A stretch of DNA of 64,000 nucleotides from Adiantum capillus-veneris (GCA_014529385.2 CM043960.1:75907410-75971409); one strand, 5' to 3'. Positions 44,610-56,750 are shown, counted from the stretch's first letter. A program made the numbers and translations. Notes: generated by a model not told the origin, from the letters alone.

Positions 44610-47242
44610 GCTGTGTGTCCAATCAAGTGGGTACTCGTTTGATCAATTTGCTAACAGAGGGTATGCTAAACTCCTCATCCAAACTCTGCTCAGAACTACT
44701 GCTATTGCCATCATCATAATCAGCACTCAAATTTGAAAACTTAGGGGCATCTTCCACTTTTTCCTTTTCTTTTCTTGATACATTTGAAGAGTTTGTAGGA
44801 CTCGGTCTTTCACGTAACCTGCCACTCCATGGATTCTCACCATGACTTGCACTAGAGGACCCTTGTGGCCCACTCAAAACTTGTGATTGCACACCTATAT
44901 TTTTGCATCCACATTCTCTCTTACATCAGCCCCCAAACCATCTTTTACATCAGGATACCAACTTGCCATTTCATCAAAAACGACATCCTTGCTCATCCTC
45001 ACTTTACCCGTAAAACAAGATTTGTAACACTTGTACACTTTTTGCTCAAGGGAATAGTCAACGAACATGCATTTTTTTGCTTATGGATCAATCTTACCTC
45101 TTAGCTCATCCGGCACATGCACATAAGCACATAAGCAATACATCCAAACACTTTAAAATCTGATACATCTGGTTTTTCACCCCACTTAAGTTTTATTCAA
45201 GTGTCATATCATGTATTGTAGTAGTAGGGGTCCTGTTCATAATGTAGACACATGTAGCAACAACCTCAGCCCAATAACAATGAGGCATGTTCTTCTCACT
45301 CATCAATGCTCTAGCCACTTCTGCAATGTGCATGTTCTTCTGCTCAGCAACACCATTCTATTGTGGAGTATATATGCATAAAAACTACCTTTGAAATCCA
45401 TGTTTTTTGAGAAAACCATTGAGTTCATTGGAGAAGTATTCTCCCCCTCCATTTGACCTCAGGCACTTACATGTTTCCCAATCTATTTTTCAACCATAAC
45501 TTTGAAATTTTGAAAATGCATACACACCTCACTTTTCTACTTCATGAAGTAGACTCATACCTTCCTCGTATGGTAGTCAATGAAACTCACATAGTATTTA
45601 CATCCACCCATAGAAGCAGTCTTTTTCAAAACCCATACATCTGTATGCACTAAATCCAATGCATTCCTCCTTACATGCTTATCATGAGGAAAGGACTCTT
45701 TTGCCTGCTTTCCAAATTGACAAGCTTCACATACTTTTTGCATTTTAGCAACTCAAAAAGTAGGTAAACCTGTAAGCATCTCATTAATCTGCATCATTTT
45801 CAACCTTTGCAAATTTACATGACCTATATGTTTATGTCAAATCGCTATATTTGGAACAACACCTGCATCTCGTGCAAACATGGCATCATTCACTTCGGAC
45901 ACATTTACATCCAAAGTGAAAATTCTACCCATTTTCTTTTCTTGTGCAACCAGCCTTCCGTCCTTCTTATGTTGTTCAACAAAGAGACCATCAGAATTAA
46001 ACCTAACCTGTAAACCCCCCCGGCTCAACCATTATCCCAACAGAAACCAAGTTCTTTGTAATGTTGGGTACATGTAGTACATCAGCCAAGTACTTTAGTT
46101 TACCATCTATCATAGACAATGGCACATTTCCTATATGCACAATAGGATCATCCCCAATTTCTACATAACCAGTTCCTTAAACCATGTACCATGGCTGGTC
46201 ATGTGATTCGATGCAGTAGAATCCACATACCAGACATTTTAATTGAATTTTGCCACATTTACAGACATAGTATTCAACATGTGTTGCACCACAAATAGCC
46301 TCTTGGGCTCATCCGCATTCTTGCTAGTGGTTGCATAATTGTTTTGTTACCTCCTATCTGGACAGTCACGTTCAAAGTAACCATTTCTTCCACAGTCCCA
46401 ACATACTACATTTCCATTTGACCTACATTATTGCGCAACACATTTTCACGGCCTCTTGGAGTCCCCCTATCTCAAAAGTTTCCTTGACCACCACCTATGT
46501 TCTGACCTTGATTGTTGTTTTGTTGTTTTGCTTTGTGGCCGTCCATGACCTGTACCATGTTCTATTCCTCTTCCTCTTCCTCTTCCTCTTCCTCTATTGT
46601 TGAAAAGGACTTCTTCAAAATCTTTTCCACCCTGCGTAGAGGAGTCTTCCTCAAGTTCCTTCTCTTCCAAAATCAATAAGGACACCAAACGAGGGAATGT
46701 TCTCTTGAAGATGAATGTCAGTTTTAAATTATTTGTACTCAGGACCCAAATCTCACAGACAGACTTCTACTTTATCATCATCATCAATTGTAACACCAAT
46801 CGATGCAAGTGACTCACATATGTTCTTTATCTTCAGGGATAGTCATTAATGGATAGGTTTCTCTTCTACACAATATTCATCTCAGTCTTCAATTGCAGCT
46901 TCCTTGCCTTTGTGTTGGTCACATCCAATGATATCCAAGTGTCCCAAGCCTCCTTAGGAGATTGAGTATCATGTGTATGCCCAATCATAGTGTCATGTAC
47001 ACTGACAAAAATCTAATACATGACCTCCGAGCTTCCTAGTTCCAATATTTAAATGTCTTAATCTATGCAACACTCGCATCTTCTTCTGGCAATGGTGGTG
47101 CTATCTCATGCTCTCCATCAATGTAGTCCCAATAACCTTTGCCCATAAGGAAATTGGTCATTTTGAACTTCCAAGCATGGAAGTTATTCTTGTCCAGCTT
47201 CTCACGGACAACCTAGTTAAGCCCATCATTGTTGGACGACAT
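44610..47242 (-). pseudogene. Element G: Ty1/copia gag-pol, truncated
   Basis: Minus strand from the ATG at 47242. Gag (KLDKNNFHAWKFKMTNFLMGKGYW) is followed by a Lys/Arg/Gly-rich linker and a zinc knuckle near 46400 reading CWDCGRNGYFERDC, where Tyr replaces the His ligand. Protease-like and GAG-pre-integrase segments follow (LLHVPNITKNLVSVG; GRIFTLDVNV). The integrase has CEACQFGKQAKESFP, HTDVWVLKKTASMGGCKYYV and FIDYHTRKV. The integrase C-terminus is VYKCYKSCFTGKVRMSKDVVF, and a Ser-rich linker ends at about 44623. RT and the 3' LTR are missing. Many stops and frameshifts make it an old copy. Confidence 0.85.
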
Positions 47243-47647
47243 GTTTCCAACCCTTTACACAGTCTCCATGCAACCTTCTAAAAATAGTCGATTACCACCT
47301 GTAACCACAATCTATGTACATACACTTGTTTCACTATACTAAGCGGTATCTAGGCACACTGCAACCAAACCAAATCTTTTTGCACCACCTAGATGCAGAT
47401 CTGCAAAATCTTGAAACTTAATGTTTCTGCATGCAAACGCACTCTAACTCCAACGGGGGTTGAAACATGCTCGCAATGGAAATCTGGCTGCATAGTCTCA
47501 ATCCAAAGGACTACAAAGAACCCTGAGATGCACACTCTCCAAAAGGAATCACCTCAATTGAAGATCATTGACGATGGCTCTCGAGAATACCAAAGCCGCT
47601 TCCTAGATTGCTCTTGCTCATTGCTTCAAGCTCCTCAGACACAACCA

Positions 47648-47660
47648 GGCTCTGATACCA
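47648..47660 (-). other. Primer binding site of copia element G
   Basis: The minus strand reads TGGTATCAGAGCC, an exact initiator tRNA-Met site, directly after the LTR end ...GACTTGACA. Confidence 0.8.
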
Positions 47661-48060
47661 TGTCAAGTCATAGAGAAGGAGAGAGCTTGAGCTCTTACAA
47701 GTGCACACACCCACACACACACAAAGATGGAGGCAAAATATTGTACTTCTTCTTCTTCACTGACTCAAGATAAGAGGTCTACAAAACATAAGGGAAAATA
47801 CAACATAAAAGGGGAACTAGTACAACGGTCTAGTATGAACCACTAGTGAGTGAGTTGAGTCGATAAGTGTGCCATCACTCCGGTAAGTAGATCATCTCAA
47901 TGAAGTGCAGTTGTAATGTCGCTGGCAAAGATATGCATCTCCACCAAGGCACTCGAGTGATGATGATTGTCGGTGGTAGTCATCCAGGAGTCGTACATGT
48001 TGAGCTTGACATCTCAACACAGTGAGGTACGAGTGGATAAGCTTCTACATCAAAAACCCT
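47661..48060 (-). mobile_element. 5' LTR of copia element G (right limit approximate)
   Basis: Starts TGTCAAGTCATAG on the plus strand, the reverse of an LTR end. The outer end is not identifiable because the 3' LTR was lost. The ORF at 47393-47773 crosses the primer site and is not a gene. Confidence 0.45.
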
Positions 48061-48590
48061 TCTTGGAAACGTGAAATTTATTGAGATGTTCTTTGATGTC
48101 ACATGTGCTACATTTGTTCCTTAAAGCACACATCAACTCCATCTTTCACATTGCATTCTTTTGCTTAATAAATTTCTCATACGCATATAGAGTGTCCCAC
48201 AAATGCCACTTGCATTAGGCACTCTTCCTTTGTTCCTCCCAAGGACTCATCTTGCATGACAAAGTCTATAGGGTAGACGGGAAAATTGTGGTTCATCATA
48301 ATTGAGACGTTCACTTTTCATTCCATGGGGGCTAAATCTAGTGTCATTTGCATCTGCTTGTTTGCAAGGCTCAACTCTATTCACGAAAAAAAAGCATCCC
48401 AACCTTGTGTTTGTTAGAGTTATCTTGCAAACAATTTCAAGGTAGAATGAAAATTAGAGCATAGAGGAAGCACATGGATGCAATCCCTTCTCATTTGGTT
48501 GAGAGGCAAAAGCATTTTTGCTACACCAACATATCTTTTGTGCAAGCGGCTTAAGAGTGTAACAATATTGGGGGAGGAGCTCACATACCA
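48061..48590. other. No clear gene; weak copia Gag-like stretch
   Basis: On the minus strand about 48240-48050 a peptide with CALRNKCSTCDIKEHLNKFH faintly recalls the copia Gag pattern (M...V..HLN.F). It is too short and broken to call. Nothing else is seen. Confidence 0.2.
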
Positions 48591-51000
48591 CACCTTATGC
48601 ATCAATGTGTATATCAAACTAGTATGTATGCGATGACACTAAAAAAAGGAAATTTAAGAATAATCTTCTACAAATTCTCTTCTCTCTCAATTACAGCCTG
48701 TGATTATTTCAAGAGGACACTTGAGATGCAAACAACACGTTTGATGCAACTTAAGAGGAATTCAAGGAATGTAAACGCTCTCTTGTGGACTTGAATGCTT
48801 TGAAGGAATGCATGAGCAAAGTAGAGCATGACCATGTATTGAAAGAGGAGAAATTTTGACACAATGAGCTGGGATGTATGCGACATGAAAAATGTATGCA
48901 CAAACAAGTTTTGGGCTAATGTATGTGGTAGTAATGTGGTTCTTAATTCCTCCCTCATGCAAACTATGGCTCAAGCAAAGAATTTTGAGAATATGGATGT
49001 AGAGGGGTTGAAGGAATAGGAGCAACGTTCCATGAACATTATTATTTGTGGAATTCCCAACAAGAAGTTAGAGACATCTCCTTCTCTTACCATTGTTATC
49101 AAAGATTTCTTCAAACCCCACTTTGGCATGTCAGGAGGTATGGTTACGGAGCACGTAGAGTGGATAATTAAGGAGCTCCTTGCTCGGAAGAATGACCAAT
49201 TATATACACTATGCCAGAGATGCTACCAAACAAAAGATTATCCTTGATAATAGTTGGATCTATCTGAGGGATACAAAATGTTTTTTATGTGAAGATCGCA
49301 CAATCAAGCAACAAAACTTGCATCGCAAGACATATGAGGAGAGGAATAAGAAAAACAAGGAGACCTCTCACGGAGAAAATGTGCCCAAGATGGAGGCAAG
49401 TCACTCAAGAAAATAGGAATGTGCAACCTATGAGGCTGAGTTACAATTGAAAGTATGCTTTTAAAATTGCAATGGATACCCATGGATTGTGGGGGTTGGC
49501 ATAGAGGAACTAACAAGTAAAGCATGATAATATCACCCAAAGAGAAGAGAAGTTATCCCTTTGATGGATTTCAAACGGGCACCAATGTATATTGAAATGG
49601 TTGAGCAAAAGTTATGGATGACAAAGCTTCAATATGACGCACCATTGAAAACTAAATGGGAAGCTTTCAAAAAAGTTCCAAAGAATGCTATGCCATAAAT
49701 CATGTCCATGGAATCAATAAAGATTTATCATGCAAAAGGTGGTTTGATAAAGAATTTCAAGATACTCAAAAGTCCTTGATAAAGCTTGATGCAACTATGG
49801 ACAAACACAACTATCAAAGTCATTTGCATACATACAAGACATTGATTCAAAAGAAGAGAAGACGATAGGAAGTAAAGCATCAATTTTGTTCAACACAAGA
49901 AAAAGCATGTGATTATGGAAGATTTTCGAGAAACTTGAGGGGCAAGTGGGTTGAGATTTTTGGTAGCTTAAGTCTTGTGGATATGTATACACATTATAGG
50001 CAACTATATGAGCAACCAAATGCTTGAAAAATGCCATTCTTTTGTTCACTCTTATGTATGCCCTATCTTTTTACTATTGAGGATGTGTGTGGTGGGCTCC
50101 AAAAGTTTGCCACTCGTAATGCGGGATTAGATTTTCAAGGTACCAAGCAAGAAAGCATTAAATAGATGGGAGCTTTTCCACATGAGTGGATGTGTGATAT
50201 GTTCAACCGTGCACTTCAACATGGTATGCCTTGTGATTGGAGTACTAATTGGGTCAAGCCTTTACATAAATGAGGGTATGTAAAGAACTATCGGACTATA
50301 ATGATTGGGTCTTGTATGGAAAAGTTGTTTGGGTGCATGATAAAATTGAGTGATTGGACTGAAGATAATGACAAGCGTGCAGCAAAAGGACAAGAGGGTT
50401 TTTATCAATGCCATAGCACCATTGATCACCTTGTCACTCTTCATGTTCTCATGGAGTAATGTTGATTAAATACAAGCGACTGTATTGTTGCTTTGTGGAC
50501 TTTAAGAAAGCCTTTATATGATTTCACTTACCAATTTGTGGAGAAGGATGGAAGAACTCCAAGTGCCAAGTGATTTTATGCTTGTGGTTCTTGAATCTAT
50601 GAGAAGGTGATGTGCCAATTGTGTATGAAAAGAATAATTTCAAAAAAATTGCAAGCACTATTGGGGTTGTTTCCAACTCTCTTTGGTCTATGCATCAATC
50701 AATTGGAACAAATGAACCTAACTTTATGCAAGAAGAAGGCATTGAAGAGGTCACTATTTGCAATTATATAATCATGCTCTTGTTGTATGCGGATGATGTA
50801 GTGCTCATATAGATCACACACTTTAGAGGATGCACAAAAGCATATGGTTGTCCTTGAGAGATTTTGCTTGCGTAGTGAATCCAAAACAAAGGTGTTGGAG
50901 CCCCATTTGTCCAACTGTTGTAATGAGCCCATCTTGTAAAGCATATCAAATTCCCATTTTATGTCAAAGACGTCTTATCATTTTGATCCATTCGTCTGGG
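48591..51000 (+). pseudogene. Degenerate non-LTR retrotransposon (LINE)
   Basis: Plus-strand fragments in LINE order. An ORF1-like part at about 48960-49420 has IIICGIPNKKLETSPSL and DFFKPHFG, similar in style to LINE ORF1 RNA-binding segments. A pre-RT helical part is at 49560-49990 (WFDKEFQDTQKSLIKLD, HYRQLYEQPNA). RT lies at about 50070-50830: NWVKPLHK, KNYRTIMIGSCMEKLFG, GQEGFYQCHSTIDHL, CFVDFKKAF (50492-50515) and YADDVVLI (50786-50809). The frames are heavily broken. No endonuclease part is clear. The RT assignment is firm; the ORF1 part is tentative. Confidence 0.65.
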
Positions 51001-51102
51001 TTATGTAAAGATTAATCATATAGTCAAGACTCAGATTTGTTCACACTTTTTAATAATGAGTAAGAGAACCCCATGTACATTTTTGAGCTAAGGTGACTAA
51101 AG

Positions 51103-51110
51103 TATAAAAG
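51103..51110 (+). promoter_or_regulatory. TATA box inside an inverted repeat
   Basis: TATAAAAG, flanked by AAGGTGACT (51090-51098) and its exact reverse complement AGTCACCTT (51109-51117). It is the best promoter candidate for element F. Confidence 0.45.
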
Positions 51111-51684
51111 TCACCTTAGAACCATTTTTAAAACAACATTTGAATATTAATTATGTGTCGTACGAGCCAGAGAGAGGGAGAGAGTGAGTGTGTCTTATCC
51201 TCTTCGCTACGCGCTTCTCCCTCACCGGATTCACGATGTGACTACACCATCGCGGTAGTCTCTCCGAGAGCTACGCGCCCACGCCACGCATTCACATTTT
51301 CGAGCTGTTCGTGATTGATCCTTCCTCGAGCTTGTTTTGCTTGTAAGTAGCACAAACAGTGTCTGTTTTCAACAATCAGGTGCTTAATGGAATGAGAAAG
51401 AGATTAGCTACACATAGATACTCATAAACTTAAGTTTCGCCCACTTTTGGATTATGACCTGTTAGTCTATCATGACTGTATTCGAGATAACTAGGGTTCA
51501 AATCTGGTGAGATTAGACTTATAGGTTGTGAATTGTCAGAGAAAAGTGAAATTTGTGAAGTGCTTGAGTTTAAGGTCAAAATAAGTCCAAACTTCATAAA
51601 ACTTGGGGGATAGACTTATATGGGCACAGGGAACAAGACTATGCAAAAACAAACAAAAAATTAAATTCCCATTGCTCTCTGCTT

Positions 51685-51702
51685 AGTCTATCGCGATAGA
51701 CT
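51685..51702. repeat. 18-bp perfect palindrome, copy 1
   Basis: AGTCTATCGCGATAGACT. Identical in its 16-base core to the copies at 51986 and 52284. Confidence 0.97.
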
Positions 51703-51985
51703 GATGAAGGTGGTGATTGACTAGCAACAAGGAAAAAACCTTTATACCACATGTTTAACACATCAATACAAGGGTACTCACAAAAAATTGAGTGAAATTG
51801 AACACCATCTTGACCACAAAACTTCAAAACTGGTGTTTAGAGTTTGAATTCAGAGACAAGGGCAAGAAGTCTTTGACCAAATGTCCAAACATTGCCAAAA
51901 TTGGTCAATGCACTACACAAGGGGAGGCTGAACCAACTGTGGAGAAAACTTGAGAAAAATGCTATAAAAAAAGAGAAAATTCCAA

Positions 51986-52001
51986 GTCTATCGCGATAGA
52001 C
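51986..52001. repeat. 16-bp perfect palindrome, copy 2
   Basis: GTCTATCGCGATAGAC, about 300 bases from copies 1 and 3; the 18-base form is lost here by one end change. Confidence 0.97.
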
Positions 52002-52282
52002 CAGGGAAACTGCTGCTGGGGAACTTTTCTTTCAAATTTCCCCTAGGGAGAGCTTTATCAGGGCCTATATAACAGACACACCAAAATTCAAGGCATTTAG
52101 ATCTCTGAAAGTCAATCTAAGGTTCAGATAGAGAATCAAGCTCTGACTGAAATACTAAAATGGGACCAAAACCCAACCCAAGTGTCCAAACTTCATAAAA
52201 CTTGAGGGATATGCTATAGAGGGTAACTGGAACTCAAGGATCAAGTCACAATTTTGAATTGACTTGTGCTGAGCAAATTGTC

Positions 52283-52300
52283 AGTCTATCGCGATAGACT
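52283..52300. repeat. 18-bp perfect palindrome, copy 3
   Basis: AGTCTATCGCGATAGACT, identical to copy 1. The three copies sit in the F leader just upstream of gag. Confidence 0.97.
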
Positions 52301-52574
52301 AAGAAAGTAGTGATTCAAACACATTTTGCAATTTGTGACTATACTGCTAGGACATACTCTCTATATAGATCCCAACCATCATTTTATATTTGAAATTGGA
52401 CCACCAAAAGACTGACTAAGTGGTTGTTGTATATACTTGAAAGATTTTTTGGTAATTCAGGGAAAACCCTTGTGAACAGACTAACCATCCTTGTGTAGAT
52501 CCCAGAAGGAGATCATCCCAGAAGGAAGAAGGAGTCCAGGTAAGCTTTAAGTTTTCAACCCAACTTTCATTCTT

Positions 52575-55049
52575 ATGTATTTAAGGTCAGGAGCCTTTGT
52601 TAAGTCGGGAGCTAAAAGTGTCAAAAGTCAAGTAAGCACCACGTCCACCGAAGAGAGTGTAACTCAGACGAGACTAGAACCATTAGCGCCAATCATTGAA
52701 GAGGGTAGTGATACTGACACTTCGTCGGAAAAGTCCTTCTTCATGATGGGGAGTCAACAGCCAGGAGGTTTCAACGGTGAAGGACCAATGCCAGGGGGGA
52801 GCACCTCCCTACATCCTTTAAACGAAACCAAGTTCACTATAATCTTCTTGGAAGGAACTAACTCGAGGGGAGCCTTAGTTTATTCTGACTATCAGGGATG
52901 CAAGTGTATTTGTATTGAAGAAAGACCGGCTCAAAGACTAGAGATAATTCGAGTCTATGATGACGGAGACAGATTCCGAGACGAAAAGGGGAACCACTAT
53001 CTGATAGTGAGTAACCCTGAGGATTACAACAGATATGGGGATAACGTGGCAAAAGGGAAAATGGTTTCAGAAACCCAAGAACCGCCTCCTAACATTGATC
53101 GACCTGGAGCGCTTTTTATGTATGATAAGAAAACAACCAGGGTCCCAACCTATAATGAGAATGTAGGGATTTACAAGCATGAAAGCGAGGGAATAGTCTC
53201 TTACTTTCGATGCCAAGAACCCTACCCAAACGAATTAAGCAAAGACAAGGTTCTTTACTTATTTTCTTATGAAACTTCTATGGGGAAGGATATTGTTTTT
53301 GTTGACAGATACGGGCGAGAATACAAACGTATTCTCCCAGAAGAGGTTGAAAAGGAAACAGTTCCGGGAGCATCGACCTATGGCCCCGACGAAGTACCAA
53401 GAGCCACCTACACCCCTACCAAGTCGACAAATCCCTTTTCAGAAGAGTATGAAGCTACCTCACATTCTACCCGACAACCAACGTGCAACTACCAGGATCA
53501 ACCAACTACTCAGCCATCATTGCAGGCATGGCTTCGACAGAGTGCTACATTAGAACAAGACCGAACCCGAGAGGGTTATCAAACCGCAGGAGGGTTAAGG
53601 TATTTACAAGAACCACCACTCTATGCACAGTATCAAGGAGAGAGCAATCCAAAGACTCAAGGGTCAACTGAGCCTGGAAGAACACCCCGAAAACGAGTTC
53701 GGAGAGATGAACCATCTCTCGCGAGAACTGTTAGAAAGTATGGATTAAGAGCACCATTGGGAGAGGAACCTGGCCACTACAGAAGACCAGAGGAGGTATA
53801 TCGACTAGGACAGGGAGATCCCATGATGAGATTTGTAGACCATCGTAGAATTAGACCTTCTCAAGTGCAAAAATGGGTAAACAAGAAATATACGGGAAGC
53901 AGGGATCCGAGAGATCATGTAGCAGCCTTTGTGCGTGTAATTAGAGCTGAAGAGGTGTTAGACTTTCCTACCCAATTTGCAGGATTCGGTTTAACCTTAG
54001 AGGATGATGCTTCTACATGGTTTGACTCGGTGGAGCGAAGGGACTTTGAGTCTATGGAGGAAGTGTTTGACGAGTTTATCGGGGAATTCTCACAAAGGGG
54101 AATAGCTCATAATACAGTCTCACAAATCCATAAATTCAAACAGAAAGATGGAGAGTCTGTGCAAAAGGCAGCCCTCCGACTAAAAAGATATGTTAAGTTC
54201 TGCCCCGTGGAAGAACTGCCAACTCAGTCCAGACTTATGCTTATATTTATTCAAGGACTAAGGAATGCAGATCTTCAAAAGGACTTACATATGAAAAGGA
54301 GCACGACGTTGAATGATTTAACCAAGGAAGCTCTATACCTTGTGGACAATTGTGCGGTCTACAAAGAGGGTGAGTTCAAGGATCTTGATGATGATTCTTC
54401 CTCGCAACAAAGCGGAAGCAAGTCTGCTAAGACAACACTGAAAGGAGAAGTAGCGGTGAGCCAAGAGCAGCTTGTAGAGGAAGTGCTTAAAAAGATTAAC
54501 TTGTATTCCAAACCACAAGCTAAACAACCAAAATGGTGTGCGATTGAACAAAAATGGACAAACCATGCGACGGAGGAGTGTTATTATAACAAGGGATATG
54601 TGAGAGAACGACCATATGCTCCGCAAGCTCAGGTGACATCCCCTCAAATCCCACCGATGCCTAGATATCAGACAGGCAACCTACCAGGACTTGTAGGTGT
54701 AGAAAGACCACAACCAGTGTTGGGACAACAACCACCCCTACCAGGATTACGACCAGTCGGCATAAGATACACACCCACAGTAATAACTGAGTCGGATGAG
54801 AAGGCTTTGGTACCTATGCATGCATGCTACAACGAGCCCAATGGATATGCAACGAGCTCTGTCTATTATCCACCGGAAGAACCCTCTACACCAGAACCAT
54901 GGAGCATGATAGGAAATACAGGACCACCAACTGCTGCACAGGTAGCTAGAGAAGGACTATATAGCCTGGATGAAAGAACACTGTTGTTCATAGCCAACAG
55001 AGGCATGAGCAAGCAAAGAATTGCACACCAACAAAGAGGAGCTCCATGA
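52575..55049 (+). CDS. Element F Gag (Ty3/gypsy, Tat-like), 824 codons
   Basis: An intact long frame from the ATG at 52575. The N-terminal 430 residues are hydrophilic, with Ser/Thr/Pro-rich stretches and no domain I can name. The retrotransposon Gag core is at about residues 430-600 (WVNKKYTGSRDPRDHVAAF, LTLEDDASTWFDSV, FKQKDGESVQKAALRLKRY). A proline/glutamine-rich part follows. The frame stops at a TGA (55047) after QRGAP, and the same frame continues into two zinc knuckles. At 824 codons before the knuckles it is long for a plant gypsy Gag. This is the only long unbroken Gag in the window. Confidence 0.85.
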   Translation: MYLRSGAFVKSGAKSVKSQVSTTSTEESVTQTRLEPLAPIIEEGSDTDTSSEKSFFMMGSQQPGGFNGEGPMPGGSTSLHPLNETKFTIIFLEGTNSRGALVYSDYQGCKCICIEERPAQRLEIIRVYDDGDRFRDEKGNHYLIVSNPEDYNRYGDNVAKGKMVSETQEPPPNIDRPGALFMYDKKTTRVPTYNENVGIYKHESEGIVSYFRCQEPYPNELSKDKVLYLFSYETSMGKDIVFVDRYGREYKRILPEEVEKETVPGASTYGPDEVPRATYTPTKSTNPFSEEYEATSHSTRQPTCNYQDQPTTQPSLQAWLRQSATLEQDRTREGYQTAGGLRYLQEPPLYAQYQGESNPKTQGSTEPGRTPRKRVRRDEPSLARTVRKYGLRAPLGEEPGHYRRPEEVYRLGQGDPMMRFVDHRRIRPSQVQKWVNKKYTGSRDPRDHVAAFVRVIRAEEVLDFPTQFAGFGLTLEDDASTWFDSVERRDFESMEEVFDEFIGEFSQRGIAHNTVSQIHKFKQKDGESVQKAALRLKRYVKFCPVEELPTQSRLMLIFIQGLRNADLQKDLHMKRSTTLNDLTKEALYLVDNCAVYKEGEFKDLDDDSSSQQSGSKSAKTTLKGEVAVSQEQLVEEVLKKINLYSKPQAKQPKWCAIEQKWTNHATEECYYNKGYVRERPYAPQAQVTSPQIPPMPRYQTGNLPGLVGVERPQPVLGQQPPLPGLRPVGIRYTPTVITESDEKALVPMHACYNEPNGYATSSVYYPPEEPSTPEPWSMIGNTGPPTAAQVAREGLYSLDERTLLFIANRGMSKQRIAHQQRGAP

Positions 55050-55694
55050 GCACCTCAACAGCCTAAAGGACCATGCTACAAGTGTGGTGGAGACCATTGG
55101 CTGGGGGACTGCCCTCATGACGAAATCATTAGGGTCAACGCATATTGCACGGAGTGTGGAATTACTCACTTGATCCCTGATTGCCCTAAAAACCCGAGCA
55201 AAGGAGCAAAAACTACCTTGAATATGCTGGGAGCGCTGCCTTCCAGTGGAGGGTCAGAAAACGAAACTCTGATTCCTGTTATGGTCTTGACGAGAGCCCA
55301 AGCAAGGAAAAATAACAATCAGCCCAAGAGTAACGATGAAAATCAAGAAGAAATCAAGACTGACAAGTCTAGCATCAGTCGTGATAATCCTTGGAAAGAA
55401 CGAAGAGCAAAAATGAAAGCTAGACGTGAGCGAAAACAAAAAGATGTAGAAGCTGAGCTAACGATAGCTCGAGAGCAACTTAAACAGCAAAGAGAGTCCG
55501 ACTCTCTAAAATCAACGGAGGGACCAAGAAGTGCAAGCTCAGGAGGGTCGGTATTGGTAGATAAGATCAGTGAACCCCTAGATGCAATCTTGCAAGCATA
55601 CGAAGCAAGATTGAAGAACAGACAGACTCTAGAACAAAGGTGGATGACTCTTGATATAAAAACAGAGACTAGAGATGTGCAAACAGCTGATTGA
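55050..55694 (+). pseudogene. Element F nucleocapsid region
   Basis: Same reading frame as Gag after a single TGA. Two CX2CX3HX4C knuckles occur, CYKCGGDHWLGDC (55074-55112) and CTECGITHLIPDC (55146-55184), spaced closely. A basic and acidic coiled-coil-like region follows (ERRAKMKARRERKQKDVEAEL). Either the TGA is read through to make a longer protein or it is a mutation. A stop at 55692 and a +1 shift lead to the protease part. Confidence 0.75.
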
Positions 55695-56750
55695 AAGTGC
55701 ACAAGCTTTACTGGAGCCTCCACCTATGGAAGCGGGAGATAGAATAATCAAACCACCAAACAATGAAACACCTCACAAAACCAAACAAAGGATACCCGAC
55801 AAGATAGAAAACGTTAAATCCTTGCCGGATGTAGAGGATGCAAGAGACGTGCCTAATAGCACTGATGAATCACTGAAAGATCTTCCACCATATTCCCCTA
55901 TTGTGGAAGAAAATTGGCCTGAAGAGCTATGGGAAACGATGTGAAAAGCTCAATAAAAATATGAGACAAAAACAGTCGAGTCGGCGCCTTTCTCGGAGTT
56001 GAACTTGAATAAGCCTCCATGGGATTTAGACGTTAAATCATTTCAAGGGGATAATGGTTCAGTTGCATCCGAAGATAGCAGACCAGAATCACTCAGAACT
56101 TTGCCATCATATATGGGGGACTATGAGGCAAGGTCAGAAATTCAAAGAGTACCTTCTCAAAGAATAGGCGGGTCAAATCAATTGGACACTAAAATCCTGA
56201 CAGAATTGTTGACCACTCCGGTCAAGTGTACAATCACATTGGCAGAATTGTTAAAAATTAGGCCAAGCATGTGGACGGAAGTGGGCAAATGTCTTGAAAA
56301 ATTTGGCATAAGGAGACCTCTTAAGTTCTTCGAAACCGAGCTTAATGACACAGAACCGAAGAGAGTCAACACTAGACCAGTGCCACTCAACAAGGTAGGA
56401 GAGTATTGTGAAGGTGAAGACGGCAACACAACCCTACCAGTTGAGTATAACGGCATAGAGACTAAGGCAATACTTGATAGTGGAGCTGGCATTGCCATTG
56501 CGACCAAAATGCTATGGGGAAAATGGGGAAAACCAGCAATACGAACAACTAGAATGAAATTGCAACTGGCAGATGGGCACATAGAAAGGCCTATAGGATT
56601 GCTTTGAGGCAATTGTGGTATCTTCCTGTGGCATAGAGTACGAACATACCTTTGCCATAGTAGATTTCGGCAAGAAGAACAACCATGAAATTATCCTTGG
56701 TAGGCCGTTCATGAGGCAACTCAAAATGGTGCAGGACTGGGGGTATGATT
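55675..56750 (+). pseudogene. Element F protease (first retropepsin)
   Basis: A Pro/Glu-rich linker (55675-55944) and, in the same frame, 55999-56607 lead to the retropepsin: ETKAILDSGAGIAIATKM near 56470 with the DSG triplet intact, then LQLADGHIERPIG. After a one-base frameshift near 56607 the domain ends with HEIILGRPFMRQ (about 56690). It would cut the Gag-Pol polyprotein. Position between Gag and RT is the normal gypsy order. Confidence 0.8.

Larger units (their letters stand above)
51001..52574 (+). mobile_element. 5' LTR and leader of element F (boundaries unclear)
   Basis: Holds a TATA box at 51103, a GC-richer stretch at 51200-51340 like a transcribed LTR part, and an AT-rich leader with three palindromes before the gag ATG at 52575. 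Repeated phrases (CTTCATAAAACTTG at about 51594 and 52191) show internal repetition. No standard primer site was recognised and no matching 3' LTR was found by eye, so LTR limits are not given. Confidence 0.45.

Noticed and set aside
47393-47773. 126-codon plus-strand ORF near copia element G
   Set aside because: Crosses the primer site and LTR edge of G, opposite to its coding strand; no domain.
54333-54647. 104-codon minus-strand ORF
   Set aside because: Antisense of element F Gag.
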